Positions 45,701 through 60,593 are shown, numbered from the stretch's first letter. The stretch is 64,000 nucleotides of DNA from Himantopus leucocephalus (GCA_003993805.1 RSEF01000004.1:14269589-14333588), one strand, 5' to 3'. Numbers and translations are program-made. The notes: generated by a model from the letters alone, not told the origin.

Positions 45701-48700
45701 TCTGTTAAGTGAAAGGTTGAAGACGTTACTTAATCACAGAATCACAAAAAAACTTTAAGGAGCTATTCTGTAACCAAACTTGGTCTGTGGTGCTTTGAAA
45801 CACACTGGGGGCTGTGGAGGGTGAATACGCTGATCCTGCGTGCCAGCGACGGCCACTGAGCGGGAGCTTGCAGTGCGCGAGGAATAAAGCGTATCTTTAA
45901 TGAACAGAATCACCTGGTTCAATGGAATAAAGGGGAATATGTCTTTCCTAAATATTTTTCATGAGGGATCTGAAAATGGCTTGCTTAAAAACATATCACG
46001 CACAAAAACACACAGAGCATATGGTCTGAGGGCTCTTGTTTATACCTGACTTTTGCAGACTCCCACATCTGTGGTAATTTGCACCTAAGGCAAAATTTTG
46101 ATCTAGGACCAAAAAAAAAATTAAAAAATACCTGCTGTATCTCTTGGCTTTTCTGTTCTAATGGCAAAACAGTGCTGTGGCTGACCTGTAGCATATGATG
46201 TTTTTAACAGAAGTCATCGTAATATTCCATGGCCACCCCTTTAGCAAGTGTCTTTTGCAACCATTCCTGATTTTTAATATGAAAAGTCTTGTGTAACAGG
46301 CATGGCTTGATGTAGAAGGCATGACGGAGGGACTAGGAATCCAGTGGTATTCTCATTTAAATCTGTTTTGCTTTCCCTTAACCGCATCCAAGAACAGAGC
46401 TGATGTCAATTGCGCTGGGCTGGCTGTTGGTTGTGAACACTTTGCAGAGCCGTTACATCGGTAAAGTGCTCATTATTCTGATTTATAGTGAGACAGAGGG
46501 TCGGGAACTTTGGGCATGCCTGTGCTACAGTCAGAGGTGTGATCTCATGTTAAAAAACCCCACCCAGTAGAGCTTTAAACTGACTACTTGGGATACGGAT
46601 TGGAAACCAGGTGCAGGAGGAGAGGAATCATGTCAGGCTATACCAGACCACAGGAGCGGGTCTTAGGGCTAAAAAAGGCAACTGGTTTAGATCTTATGGC
46701 CAGTGGGAGCATAAGCAGATTAACGTAGTAGTGCAAGGTCCTGAATAGTAGCACATCCAAATTAACCTGATTTACAGAGCTATGGGTTGTGCTACGGAGA
46801 GGAAGTGAATTTTCCCACTTCAAGAAAAATCAGTAACAGAATATGATTTAAAGTGCTGCCCAGTATGCTCCTCATTCTGTCCTCTGCTGACAGGACATCT
46901 CTTCATCTTTTATGATTTCTCTCTGTGTACATGCGGAATTCCATGTTTGAGAGTGTTTGAAAGCCAGAATGAGTTCTGATCTGTCTTTTTCAGCATGCTT
47001 AAGTAAAACCCCGGATCTAAACAACGCCGTATTTTGTCATATCTGTATTTTAATGCTGAGACTTGAATCCACATGTATTTATTAACCACAACATATGAAC
47101 AACTGTTTAATTGTAAGCATCCCTTCCACTGTTGATGCATTCCTAGTGTGAAGGGAACCAGGGGCATCAGAGTCCTTCCAAAGCCTTAAGCATAGTGCTT
47201 CCCAACCAAGAGCATTAAAGTTGGTTACAATAAAAAGCTATTGTTGTGGCTTCTCTCCATGCTTTATCTCTGCCTGTCTGTAGATGGATGTTCAAAAGAG
47301 TTGGTGGGTAATTGTACTCAATCAAGTATGCATTTAAGACTTCAATTGCTTCTTTTAGGTAAAGCCCCCTCACTCTGTACTTCACAGTCACTGAAAAACA
47401 ACAGAGAACTGAAGATGTAAACTTTAGTCCTTGAAAATGTGCTTTGCAGCCCTGGTTAACTATCTTATTGTCCAAGTCTTCTTAATCCTTTCAAATGGCA
47501 GAGGAAGAACCAGTAGAGTTAACAAGTGTAATTTATCAAAAAGATAACAAAGCATTAGGCATGGAGCTGCCCATTGACCTGTGTGTACCGCAACTTCATC
47601 AGCCAACAAAACAGAAAAGTAGTTGGGATAAAGGTTAAATATCAGGTGGCGGCGGTAAAGTAATCCAATTTTCATTAAACCGTTAAGGTTTAGTCCAAGC
47701 CACATTGCCTCACATTTGGGTGGGCAGACACAGACAGTGCCTCTAGCCCAGCTGAAAGGCAGCAACTTGCTAAACTACCGTAACTCAATGGTGTTGCTGA
47801 GCCCACTGTAATTTGGACCAAGCCTCTCATCATAGATGTTGAGACCTCGCTTAAAATAATCTGAGAGTTGAGACCCTGCCAGTGATGACACAGGTAAACT
47901 GTGCAGCAGGTGAGCATCCCGTGGAGCACCGCGTGTTAGATGCCTAATTGCCTCCCGCCTGGAGCAGCAAACACTGAGCAATGACACTGTTCGGTGACAT
48001 GAAGTGGGGAAAGCAGTACCCCTTTGTCTTCTGCCCTAACAGCCCCTCTCCCTTCCCAGCCACCTTTCCATATGGCAGAGGTCTTGCTATTTGTCATCTA
48101 CTCTGAAACAAACTTCTCCCTACACCACCAAGTTATCCTCTTCTGACCAAAGTTGCCACTGGCAACAGTAGCCTCTACAAACCAATTACAAAGAATGAAA
48201 TTTGCTGTAGTTCTTCCCGAGAAACTTTTGTCTTGATGGAAGAAATTGAAGCACAAGCAATGCTGTTAGCCATGTGAAACAGAGCCTGCCTCTGGTTCTT
48301 TATGGATGTGTCATAATGCTGTGAGGGTTCTGTTCAGCCACCTGAAAACGTTCGGCAAGATCAGCTTCAACATTTGGTTTCTGTCTGTGATTCATTAAAG
48401 ACAAAAACCTACCCTGGCTCACTCCGATGGCTGATGCTGTTTGGATGATGACAGTGTGCAGGCATAAGATGCTCCAGAGCGTTGTTATCGTGATGACATA
48501 TGGGGGATTGTGTTAGTGTTAGGGATTATTTTTATTTATTTACCAGTACCACATAAGAACATCAGGGTATTTACTGTATTAGTTGTGCTTGCCACAAACA
48601 AAGAATTCTACGCTCATTGTGATAAACCTGAAGCAATCTTTCTCAATAATGAACTGGACCTGCATTTAGGAAGGGGATAATCCATTGTAAGCTTTTTAAT

Positions 48701-51700
48701 TGTTCAGGCATTGAAGAGAGACAAAAAAGGTTGCTATTCATTACAGTGGTTAGGTTTTACAGCACGTAGTTGCTTTCTTTGGGTGGGATTTTTCACCCTG
48801 ATGATATAAGCTTCCCTTTTAAACAAATTTTCTCTCTAACCTAACGTATCCCCTTAGGAGATTTCAGCCCCTTGGCTGGTTGATAATGTGATTGCAGATG
48901 TTTGCTTTTTTTAAACAGATTACTAAACTGGCTGAATGTGATATTGAGATTTAGCGGTTGTTATTAGCACTTGTGCTCCTGCAGATCTGGGATGGGAATT
49001 TTAGTTTAATTACCGCAAGTTAGAGTTCTGAGGTTCAGATAAAATAACAAGTATTTGCAATTATGTGGCTGGAGCCTCTTGAGAGATCTAAAATTCACCT
49101 CAAAGTATTATTCGGTAAACATGCTTTCTTAACTTGCCTTGCAAGAACTTTCTCTAAAGGACCTCAGGTGCTTTAACAGCGCTTTGCTGGTCTCCAGAGA
49201 GCTGATGATTTATGCAGAGGTGAGGGGGGGATCTGTGTAACCTTTCCAGGCCCTGCTCACCAGTGCAGGTTTCAGGAACAATCTGATCTTTGGGATGAAA
49301 TTTTTCCAGACAAGCTTCATTGGTTTTTTCCTTCTTTCCTCACCCACATGACATTATGGTTGGGACAGGACTTCTGTTGTACGGAGGTGGCAAGATCAGG
49401 TTCTGTATGTCTTGGTCTTGTCACTGTGCTGCGAGTGACATACTGGCAGTTGTTCTTGTGATGTGTGAACAAGTTTGTGTCCTGTTGTGGAGAGAGCCAA
49501 GAAATGCAGAGCAGCTCAAAATCTTCACTGTGGAAGATTTTCCGGAGGTCTTACCAAGGGATTTAAAATTATTTTACTTGGAAATGTTAATAAGTTAAAC
49601 TGCCCAACAGTATTCACAGGTGGTGATGGGCCTATTTGGCTGAATGGGGAGTAGAAGCAGAAAAAAAATACCTTGCCCAGAGTCGCTTAGATAGTGGTAG
49701 ACAGAAGGAGAAACTAGATTGTCAAACTTCGTTTTGGCATTTGCTCCTGTTGCACTGTGCAAATAAAGAACACGTCGTTTACGTATGACGAGGAGGGACA
49801 TCTGTCAAGTTAGATTGCCTGAAAAGTGATTTAATTTAGAGCACTGTTTGAACAGAAGCAGTTCATTACTTGATGGTAAAGAGTTAGTGTACGAACGCTG
49901 CGTGTACACACACAAGGATGTGACACTCAGGCTAGTAGGTGATGTGTGGGAGCCCACAGCTGTGGTATTCCCTACTTGCCCTCCTCTCCAGAGCTGTCCC
50001 CACTCAGCATGTCATTCTGCTCGTCGCTGAGCTTGCTACTGCTTGGTCGTATTCTTTTTTCATGGAAGCTGTGGTAGATTTCTCCCTTTTCCATTTCTTT
50101 TCGCTGTAATATGGCTGAGAGCTGATTGGTTTTGTCTCTTCCCTTTCAGTATACGGAAGGATGCTCTAACTGGTAAATTAGATTACACGTGAGCAAAATG
50201 ACAGATGTTTAAAAAGCACTAAAGAGAATGACTGCCCCCATATCTGGAATTAACACCTCTAGAGATCAAGAATGTAAGCAAGGCCCTCACCCTCAATAAA
50301 ATTCAAGGCCATTTTCTTTGCGTAACAACAGTGAAAGTTAAGACCACTCCCTGCTGACCACTGGAAAAAGAGGGACACCTATAGCTGCATTTCTTATGTC
50401 TGGGAAGGAACGATGAGCACCACATATTCTGCAGGTTGGAAGCTCTACAGGTTGGGAGCTGTATAATTCTATTAGCATTTTAGATGAACTCTGGAGCTTT
50501 TACAGATTTGCATTCCTGCACGCACACTCTTGCACGTAAACGCTAAAATATCTTCTATTTTCAGCACCAGAGAGCTAACCTCTGGTAAGCAAAGCACTAG
50601 GGAACAGAGGCACCACTTTGAATAGATTAAATTCCAGCCACAAAGAAACATCATTTGGATTTTTCTTGCAGGAGACACTATGCTCTGTTTCTTCAAACCC
50701 CAGAGTATGAATAAAACTTAAATTATCGAGGCAAATAGCTTAGGGATTTTCAAATAAGGATTAGACAATTATATGAATAACAATAGGTAGGATAAAAAGA
50801 GAAGGGCTATCAAGTTGCCTGCCTCTGCTTGTAAATTCATCACCAGTAAGCAAGGAAGGTAAAAATCCTGTAAGCATTGCCATCAGGGAAAAGATCTCTG
50901 CATGAGCAGCGCTATCTCTTGCAGCAGTGACTTTGGGTGTATTTCTAGGTTGCTAACTAGAGATGTTTTAAAGAGACCTTGTTTTTCAGGAGGTGGTTGT
51001 TTTGCTCTTTCTGACACCCAGATTCCTTTATTATGTGAAGAGATGATGCCTTAAATAGCTCAACGCTTTTGAATACCTGTTTCCTATGCAAAAAGAGGTA
51101 TACGGCTAATCATCAGGGACTGATCTGAGCTCAGAATAGATTGTTCATACTCTTACATTTCGAGTTCTGTCTAATATATATAGGAATTATTCCCTAGCAC
51201 CAGAGGGAAAGGGAACCCAGACCCCTTCAGTCTTAGCACTGTGCAAGTGTTACACGTGCTACAAAATCTGGGGGAAGAGTTTCATCTTTAGGTTTATCTT
51301 TAGGCTTCCCTAAGTGCCTACTTAGTGAAATATGAGGCTGCTCTTCTGTGGTGGGCACAGGGTATGCAAATCTCTGAGGGCTACTCATGTGAAAGCATAA
51401 CTTGGATGTCTTAAATCACCTTCTAGAGGTTTCTCTGTCCTTGCACAGACTCTAGAGAGAACCAAAGCAGACTGAATATCTAACTGAAGCCATAATTCAT
51501 CAATGCATGGGCTTTGTCAGCTCTGCCTGCTTAAAAGGTTCCCCTTCTCTCATGCCTAACTGCTTCTTCCCAGCTCTGCTCTACCTCTTAGTTGTCCCAG
51601 CCCAGCTCTTTTTGGGACCGTGCTGGAATATTTCTCGGTGTCTCTTTAGGATGTTCCCCAAATATGCCTGGCATCACATGGTTCTGTTTTCCTCTTCAAA

Positions 51701-54700
51701 GTGATGGCTCATATTGAAACCAATCTGTAGTTTTCTGGACACTTCACAGATGTCAGCAGTGTGTCCGCTGAGGCTTAGTCAGATCCTTATAATGCAAAAA
51801 TAGTCTCCTTCTTCCTAAAATGGGGATACTTTCCCAATAAACAGGGGATCCATTTCCATTAGATTACGTAATCACAGGATTTGTGACACACAGATGAACA
51901 ATTTTGATTCTTTCCAGTAGAAAGGAGCAATGCACATACACACTCGAGTGAGAATGACATTGTTCCCTCTGCGTTTTGTGAAATGACAGTTACTGAGAGG
52001 ATAAACACAGAAGAATAGCTCTAGATAAATCTTTAAATTATCAACAAAGTTTTTCTCTCACGCTTTCTCTCATTTTATAGACCATTGACCAATATTCCCA
52101 TGCAACCATCTTTTAATAGAAAAGAAAGATTTCCTCCTAGGCAAGGGGAAAAGAAATGAAAAGATTATTTGCTTGGACAGATCATCTGGAACAGGGAAAT
52201 CAGTTGGGATTGTTTATTCAGCAGAAGAAGCAGGGGAACCAATGACAAAAAATCACTTATAACCCAGGAGACATATCACACCCTATTTGGCAAAACACTT
52301 TTCATACATACGGGACTTCTGCTTATGTTTTTTTGTGGTTGTGGTACTGAAATAAATGTGTTTTCCTTTATAATAGCCAACTCTGTTGTTATCCCCTAGG
52401 GAAACTTCTGTGTATATCAGGGCTGCTGGATGGGTATCTTTGCTCCTGAATTCTTCTGTGATTGAAACTGAGTAATCATGTATGATTTATCTCTGAATAA
52501 TAGATGCCAAGTATCTAATTGATTAGTGCATCCTGTAGCAGTGAGTCTGCCTTTCATCAGCTGTGGGCTACCTATGACAGGTACTGCTGGAATTTTCCCT
52601 TTCCTTTAAAATCTTTGCAGCACTCCTCGTCACAATAAGCTGTTGTGACTGCTTAGCTGAGCAGCACATTGACATTTTTCTCCAGAACAAGCTTAGAGGA
52701 AAAGTGTAATATATGGTTAAACAAAACCATTCCCAGCAGCACCTGTAGAAATGATCCCTGAGCATGTAGGGAATTTCCACGCACGAGCTGTGATCAGCCC
52801 CAGATGAGGTCTACAAAAGGTGCTCTACAGTCTTCTGTGATAGCTGCTGTAAATATAGCCACCTAAAACCAGCTGTCCATATTATTAGGCAGACACTGAT
52901 GTGATTTTACTGCTATCTACATCCCCATCATTTTGCAAATGAGAGGATAGTTCTATATAATCTATCTTCAATTTTACCATGACATCGTTCAACATTGCAT
53001 GTGTGCAGAAATGAATCATTTCATTCTCCATCGTAGTTAAGCCCCTTCCAGGGTTGTACTAGGGTGACATTAAAAAAGAATTTTAAACAAAAACATGCCA
53101 CATACTGCTTGGACAGGAAGGAGACAGATGCAGAACAGTGAACAAGCGGGTATAGAGGCAGACTGTCTCCAGCTGACATTTACCTACAACACTGAGATTT
53201 AAATTCATCTGGAAAGTTCTGTCGCTTCTTTAAAGGGAGTTTTACAGGATCTGGTTTTGCATTTCATCTTGTGTGGGGTCGTTAAGCCACTGAATATCTT
53301 TTGTTGGCCTCCAGGAACTACAGGCTGGAACCTGGATGCAGTGCTTTGTGGTTCAATAATAGAAGATAATTTTCAAATACTTTTATTTTAAAGTATATTT
53401 CTACAAAACAAGCAGGTGCATACATTTTTCAGTGATAGGGGGCTTTTCCCTTTGGCATAAAGTTGGAACTGCAGCATCATTGACTCTTTTAAAATTGGTG
53501 AGATATCCAGAAGGGTAAAGGGAGATGTGTTCAGTCCAATAAAGAAAAAAACACCGAGGGAGCAGGGCTGCGCTTCTTTGCTGCTGTGTCAGGGAGACCA
53601 TGCAGGTGGAGTGGGAGGGGGGAACCAGCTTGGAGAAACAAGAGGAATGGAGGCAAAACCCCAGAGATGTCACCCAGCAGAGACCAGTAATCCCCTGGGG
53701 TGGATAAAGATATCCAAAGCATGTAAAACTGGTATCACAGTGCAGTAATACAGTTATTTAATATTTCTGGTATTACCTAGTATGGCAAAGAGTTAGAATT
53801 GCAAGAACTTCTGCAAGAATATCTGCATACAGCAGATCATGGTATGCTGCGATTTTAGAACTGTGTTAGCAAGAGGGTATGTATGTCATTCGTGGGTAGC
53901 TGAAGAGCTAGTCTGTGAACTGAGAAATGAGCTGTTACCTTCTGTAAAAAATGTATAGTTATCAGGAACAACACAAAATTCATAATATGGGTTGCATACA
54001 GGAAACTAATTGGTAACGAATCTTGTAATCCCTGTCTGAAGTAGGCTGTCTTCATACAGGCATAGAAAAGTATAACTTTTCCCTGAATTAATATTTTCAC
54101 CAATTTATCTGGCTTTATGCGTAACATTTCTTTAACAAGGGATTGTTTGCTATAGTTTCCTATTTATACAAGAGAAAAAATGCCTGTGCATGAATTACTA
54201 TCCTGACTGATTTAATTGTTAAAGAAATCTCAAGGATGTTGTCCGTCCACCACCTTTCTGAAGTACTCCTCTAAGTTACATAGCTGACGATAGTTTGTAT
54301 TGCAACTGTTTTGTTGCCAGGTCTTAATTTTGAAAGGTTATTTTGGTTTGACTTGGCTTTGTAAAAAACATGACAAATGAATAGTATCTACTTGAAGGTG
54401 CTGTCTCACAGCCAGGATGCAATTTTATGTTAACTTCATTATTGCAGAAGTCAGTCTGAAAGCCAAAGCACACTGACCTACAGCATAGAAAACATTAATA
54501 GAATGTTTAATTCATGTATTTGAGATAAATTGTGAGACAAACCTAAAACGAACATTATGATTAATTTGGGTGAATGCATATGTTGTGCTTGCAGCCGCAT
54601 CTGTTCTCTTCTGGAGGGAATCAAAAGCATCCATCTGTTTATTGTAATAGTTTCTAGTCTGTGTAAATGGATTCTCTTTTATATTGAACGTCAGAGCCTG

Positions 54701-57700
54701 TTTTTGTAAGCCAAGTGGTTCAGAGAATGAGATCTGAAGACCCCTGGAACTCCAGGAGCTATACTAAGCAGTATATACACATACTGTCATTTCAAAACTA
54801 ATTTGGATACCTTAATAACATATCTTAATTTGAATGATAGAGAAAGAGATTTAAGAAGAGAATGTTGTAATCTGTAAAAAACTACTGCTTGGCATAGCAA
54901 ATACTGCCAGGAGAGATGCTGCACAGTCTGCTCCTCCCTTTCCCCTTGACAGCTGCCTCCAGAGTGCCTTCTCTCTTCCTGAATCTATAAGGGTACGTTT
55001 TTTTGAGAAAATAATACCCTATTTCCAATTCTCCTATGCAAATTACAGTCTGCAAGCTGGCACAAGTTCATTAAACTTGTGAATTTTATCAATAGAAAGT
55101 TCATTTAAAAGTAAAGCACCTGGATCACTGAGTTACAGCTTGTTAAAAAGCGTAACTTCTGAAAAGTCCCAGATAAATCATTCGCCAGCTTGGTCAGCTG
55201 GCAGAGATTCAACTAGCATTTCATTAGAGATCCCGTCTCCAGACTAACACGGCAAGTTTGTACGGTGACCACTTCTTATGTATGAACCCCATCAAGATAC
55301 TCTTCTCCTCTGCTGTTTGAGTTCAACGGACCTGTTTTCTCTAGCGTATGTTACCAATGTTCTGACTCCCTTGACTGCTAATGCTGAATCGATGCCTCCC
55401 AGCACGTTAGCAAGAGATATCGTGATAGGTGAGCTGATATCTTTAAAAACAGACAGTGGAAAGTGCCTGAACACTCATGTCCATGTTAGACATCCTGTTA
55501 TACTTGTTTCCATACAGCCCTCCAGAACTACCTGTCCTCTGAACCATGTGTCTGTTAAGAATTCAGTCATCGGTCCTCAAAAGACTTTATTATTAATGTA
55601 AAAATCCTGCTCTGGTTAGAGGCAAGTTTTTCGGTAGGATTGTGGCTCTCTGTCTGACCTCACTAATAGAAAATATTTGTGGGGCTCCATCAAATTTGAC
55701 CACAGATAAGCAGTGGCTTGTGATGTGGTGGGTGGTATGGGTCCCTATCTAAGTGCCGCATGATCTTGAGTGAAAAGGTCTGAAAAAACAGTCAGAAATT
55801 AGGGTCTTGGCAGAAATAACTCTAATTTTAGTGAAAGTGAAGCATAAACGTATTAAGTTGAGCAAGAGAATTCCCGAAGGTGTTCGACAGGAGGTCTTGT
55901 GGGTTAAAAGCCCCCTTACAAAGCAGAGTCACGTGTGCAGTCTTGCATTTATTTTTTTTCTGCCCGGGCCAATATCAGTTGGTAAGTTACCCGTGCTGTT
56001 TGAGCCACAGCATTTTTGCTTTCAGAAATCTGATCATTGCTCCTTAATGAGCGCAAAAGGAAAAAAAAACTCCCACAAGTTCAAATTCTCCTACTTGCTG
56101 TATGAGTCTCTCGTACAATTTATTCAGTTAATCCCCTGCAGAAACTCTTTGCCATTGGAAAAGCTTGGGTGGAAGCTCTGAGGTTTCATGAATTCCAGCT
56201 GTAACTGTTGCCACTGCATACCAAATCGGAAATTAAATTGGTTTTGATTACAGTACTTGCAAAAATTCTCATGGTGATCAGGTTTATTCTTATTAAAATC
56301 AACAATGTCGTTTGTAAAGAATCATTCAAGGTTTCACTTGCAGATGACACATTTATTTGATAGCTTAAGCCTGTAGTTCTACAAAATGGTGAATCTGGTT
56401 TTTGGCACTTTGTACCAGATCAAAAGCTCTGATGAGACGTGGAACAAAGCACTGAACTAGTGCAAACTCTCCGTTTGGTTCAAGTCTGCTAAAAAAAAAA
56501 AAAAAAGTCATGTAATAACTTTGTCTCAGCAGATTTTATGACATATCAGGTATAATTTGTCTTCACAGAGCTGGCAGAAAGCTAACACAAACCACAAAGG
56601 TTCCATAAATACAATAGTGTATGCTCCGCATAGTTTGATAAAAAATGTGATCATATTGTCGTGCCTAATTCAATCAGATTTATACTGTCAGATTACCTAG
56701 TACCTCGTATATCTGAGATTAAAGTCGATCCACAGCCTCCGTGACTAGGTAATATTGTTTGAATAAAGGAAATGTTGCCAGGAACTACCATTAAGGGCCA
56801 TTCAAGGCCAAGTTTCATAAGCCATATCTGATTTGGGAGTCTCTGGAACACCCACTTTGAGACGTCTGCAGGCTGACATGCGGAAGGGCAGAACACCTTC
56901 TGCTCCCGTGTGCTCCTGCTGGAACTATGAGTCTTCAGTGCATCTGAAATTTACTTTGCGATTTTTCAAGTTGGACACCCCAAAATTAAAAGCCTCAAAT
57001 ATTAGTGGACTACTTTAGAAGAATTAGGCCTTAATCGCTCTGCTTTGATCTCCCTCTCTGTTAAACTAGTAATGTAAATACTGCGAACAAGTTAACAGTT
57101 GTTACTGCTGTTTCCCCCACGCGTAATACAGGATTTGTCTCTTCCACCTGGCTACCTGTTTTCATGAAACGTTTCTGACAGGCATAATTAGGCAGTGTTG
57201 TGATTTGTTTCCCTACACTAAGTATAGAAGATGGGCATTGAGCAAGGAAGAGGACAAAGATCTTTTCATTGGAGAGGAGCCATTAAGGTCTTGATTGGCC
57301 TCATTAACGTGAGCTGATGAGCAGGTGCAGCAGCAATTCATGCTCTGGCATAAGAGAAAATCTGGTGATGTAAACCCTAAGAACATTGGATTCCTTTTAT
57401 AGCACTTCCGTATCATAAATATTGGCAGCTGCCTTTATCGGTAGTCGCAAAGAATTCCGCTCACCTTGCTACACAGAAAATCTTTGCAGCCTGCTGTATT
57501 TATTGGAGGGCTCTGATGCATGTTCTTCCATACACCACTTCTTGCTTTCTCACCTTCCTTTCCATCATTGCAGTTGCATGGCAGACATGAAAGATGTATC
57601 TTCAGGTAAAAGATGAAGTTGATAGTGAGAGAATGTGAATGAAATACACAAAGAAATTAAGAAAACAGTGTTTAACACAGTTAATTGAAAATTCTTCCGA

Positions 57701-58559
57701 AAACCATCCCCAAAGCAAAAATGTTTTAGCTTTTATCTACAGATTATTTTTAAAAGACACAGAAATAAATGCAGTAGGTTCACTTTTTTATCTGTGAGCC
57801 AAGGAGATTTCACTGGAAATAACACGAGTTGATTTCTAAATCAGTCTTTTTCTTTTTATCTTCATTTGTCTCCAAGCCTCAGATACAACAGGGTCACAGC
57901 AGCGGGAGATGGAAAGATTTTGGAATAGTTTTTTTAATGATTAGGCCAAGAGCTTATGCGAAGAGCCTCACGTTCTTCCAGTGGAAACGTGTCTGTAGTT
58001 TTTACGTAATAGCCAGCTCAAGATCCTTTCTGAAATGTGATATTCAAATTCAGGAGATGCAGGAACAGAAAGAAAAATAAAACTTCAAATGGTGAGGCTG
58101 ATTGCTGGAAAGACGTGATCCGTTAAAGAAGGGTTCCACTGCCCAGCACAGCCCAGTCCCAAGGAAACAAAACTCATGTATTGTTTACTAGTCGGGTCCC
58201 CATTCCTAATCTTCCCCAGTCCCTTTTGAACCCATGGATCAAATCACACATATATGATACAGGAGCTGAAACCTCAAAGATTTGAAGTTCCTACAAGTTT
58301 CATGAAAACAGGTCATCGGGTGGAAGAGACAAATGCTGTTAATACTCCCAGAGAGAGGTGATTTATGGAGCTCACCCAGTGTGACCCACCACAGGACAGT
58401 GAGCTGTAACGAATAGCCAAGCCAAGGAAAGCATCACTCATTGCACCTTATTAGCCAAACATGAGGCAACTCTGGAGGAAGCCAGGCTTCATTAGTTTCT
58501 GCTGCCAACAGGACTCTTATCAGTGGTTTTGTTATACTGAGAGGAGAACCATTATATTT
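45701..58559. other. Intergenic sequence, nothing recognised
   Basis: Nearly 13 kb without a supportable gene. Overlapping frames at 47987-47690 (minus) and 55278-55601 (plus) look protein-like in places but have no splice sites, polyA signal or recognisable domain. An A16 run lies at 56491-56506. Confidence 0.45.
56491..56506. repeat. A16 homopolymer
   Basis: Sixteen A in a row, with no adjacent retroposon body that I recognise. Confidence 0.85.
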
Positions 58560-58937
58560 TCAGCCTGGAGAAGAGAAGGCTCCGGGGAGACCTTGCTGCG
58601 GCCTTCCAGTCCCTAATGGGGCTACAGGAGAGCTGGGAAAGGACTTTTTACAAGGGCATGAAGCGATAGGACAAGGGGGAGTGGCTTCAAACTGGAAGAA
58701 GGGAGTTTTAGATGAGCTATTCGGAACAAATTCTTGACTGTGAGGGTGGTGAGCCCCTGGCGCAGGTTGCCCCGAGAAGCTGTGGCTGCCCCATCCCTGG
58801 AGGTGTTCAAGGCCAGGTTGGACGGGGCTTGGAGCAACCTGGGCTGGGGGGAGGTGTCCCTGCCCAGGGCAGGGGGGTTGGAACTCGATGATCTTCAAGG
58901 TCCCTTCCAACCTAAACCATTCTGTGATTCTATGATT
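58560..58937 (+). mobile_element. CR1 LINE, 5'-truncated copy
   Basis: Begins within the end of ORF2 ('cagcctggagaagagaaggc') and runs through the whole 3' UTR to 'accattctgtgattctatga'. It is the best preserved CR1 tail in the window and matches the 537-836 copy closely, including 'gacggggcttggagcaacct'. Open frames inside it are element remnants. Confidence 0.93.
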
Positions 58938-58997
58938 TTTCACATCTACACATGACCATGGACTTGCATCCTTAATGGCTTGCATGAAGAAACAAAA

Positions 58998-59302
58998 CCA
59001 AAAAAAGAATTAAAATAAGATACCCATTAGAAAGGGTATAATGTATGTGGCCCTTGGGACTATTTTTAATGAGTAAAACCCAGCCAGGCTTTTGCAAAGC
59101 AGATCCTCTGAAATTAAATATATGGTGCAGAAAAATCTCAAGAGTGCNCAACAAAAAAAAAGAATTAAAATAAGATCCCCATTAGAAAGGGGATAAAGTA
59201 TGTGGCCCTTGGGACCATTTTTAATGAGTAGAACCCAGCCAGGCTTTTGCAAAGCAGGTCCTCTGAAATTAAATATATGGTGCAGAAAAATCTCAAGAGT
59301 GC
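58998..59302. repeat. Segment duplicated across a single N
   Basis: About 150 bp starting 'aaaaaaagaattaaaataag' (58998-59147) is repeated at 59149-59302 after a single N at 59148. The copies differ at a handful of bases, for example 'gatacccattagaaagggta' against 'gatccccattagaaagggga'. The N at the exact joint and the near identity suggest unmerged contig ends or two haplotypes, not a biological tandem duplication. Confidence 0.8.
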
Positions 59303-60428
59303 GGGTTACACTGCAAGTTGTCTGCATCATATATTCCGCTAAGTGCAGAATCGAATCCCATTTTCTCCAAACCTCAAAATGCACTTGGCTCAGTTATCCT
59401 TTTGACTAAAGAGCCCAGAGAAATTAAGAGATTCAGCTGCAATCCATGAAAGTAATAAAGGGATATACATCTCTCTTCCTCTCTGCTTTATGCCAGGCTT
59501 TTCTGGCATTTCTGTGTTATTCAAAATCACGATGCTCTCTGAGTGTCCTAGCAAGCAATTCTCTTCCCTTATGGAGGCTGCATAAGAAAATACCATGTGC
59601 AGCTGTTCTACCACTTCGTTTGTTCTTAGAAGTAATTTTACTGTGTGTTTGTCAGTACAACTGCATCTATACTCGAAGCACTTTGTCTGCACAAAGTAGC
59701 AGTATGCCTGTATTTGTAAACTGTTGCTGGAACTGCCATTGCCTGAGCACCTCTAGGCTGGGACCTGGTCTTGTACAGCACCGGCTGTAGTGAGGTGCTG
59801 GATCCAGAACCCGCTTTCTCAGGCTCTGACAGAATAAACATACTGTAGAGATGGACAGGATTCTGAACTTCAGCTTCCAAACTGCCCGCCAAACTCATTG
59901 TCACCTTGTTCTTCCCAGATTTGGCCTGGCAAATTAAAAAAAAAGGACTAGCAAAACATACCGTATTTTAATTATGCATGCACAGATCTCATACTGAAAC
60001 GTGTTATTTATTCATTTGTGAAAGCAATAGTCTTGATGCTTCAAACAAAAAGGGACTGAAATAATCAGCAGTTGAAACAGGAGATAACCACACAAACACC
60101 AGTGAGCCGGGGGTTGATCCTTGTCATAAACCAGTATAAGGGAACAAGTCATCATCTCTGGCATGACAGACTTCTCCTGGGCCCCCATCAATCCATTCCT
60201 GTTTCTGATAAACAGGAGATGGCAGTCCCATTATACGAGAACTACGTGGAAATCTTTTGTCAGTAAAATCGTGATTGTTAAGGGCTTAGGAAAAAAAAAA
60301 TACTATTCCAGTAAAATCCATGTGCAGAGCCCCAGGAAAGCACGCAGGGGGGCATCAAGGATATAAGCAAGCAGGCCCTATACGCAGCTCCATGCCATAT
60401 TTCCTCAGAAAGGAAACCCGTTTCCAGT

Positions 60429-60593
60429 TTCATTCTACATCTGTACCCAGGACTGCCAGGCTGCTTTCTTCCTCTATTGCTGCCTAAGCAGCGACCAGCT
60501 GATTTCTCGGNTTCATTCTACATCTGTACCCAGGACTGCCAGGCTGCTTTCTTCCTCTATTGCTGCCTAAGCAGCGACCAGCTGATTTCTCGG
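60429..60593. repeat. Exact 82-bp direct duplication across a single N
   Basis: 60429-60510 ('ttcattctacatctgtaccc' to 'gatttctcgg') is repeated without a visible difference at 60512-60593, with one N at 60511. A perfect repeat split by one N is the signature of two overlapping contig ends laid side by side. Confidence 0.9.

Noticed and set aside
45720..45755. 'aatcacagaatcac' resembling the start of a minus CR1 tail
   Set aside because: Only about 14 bases match and the following sequence is not CR1.
47690..47987. Overlapping minus ORFs with protein-like stretches
   Set aside because: Two frames compete over the same bases; no splice signals, no recognisable family.
55278..55601. 107-codon plus ORF
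   Set aside because: No upstream acceptor, polyA signal or recognisable motif; an opposed minus ORF covers part of it.
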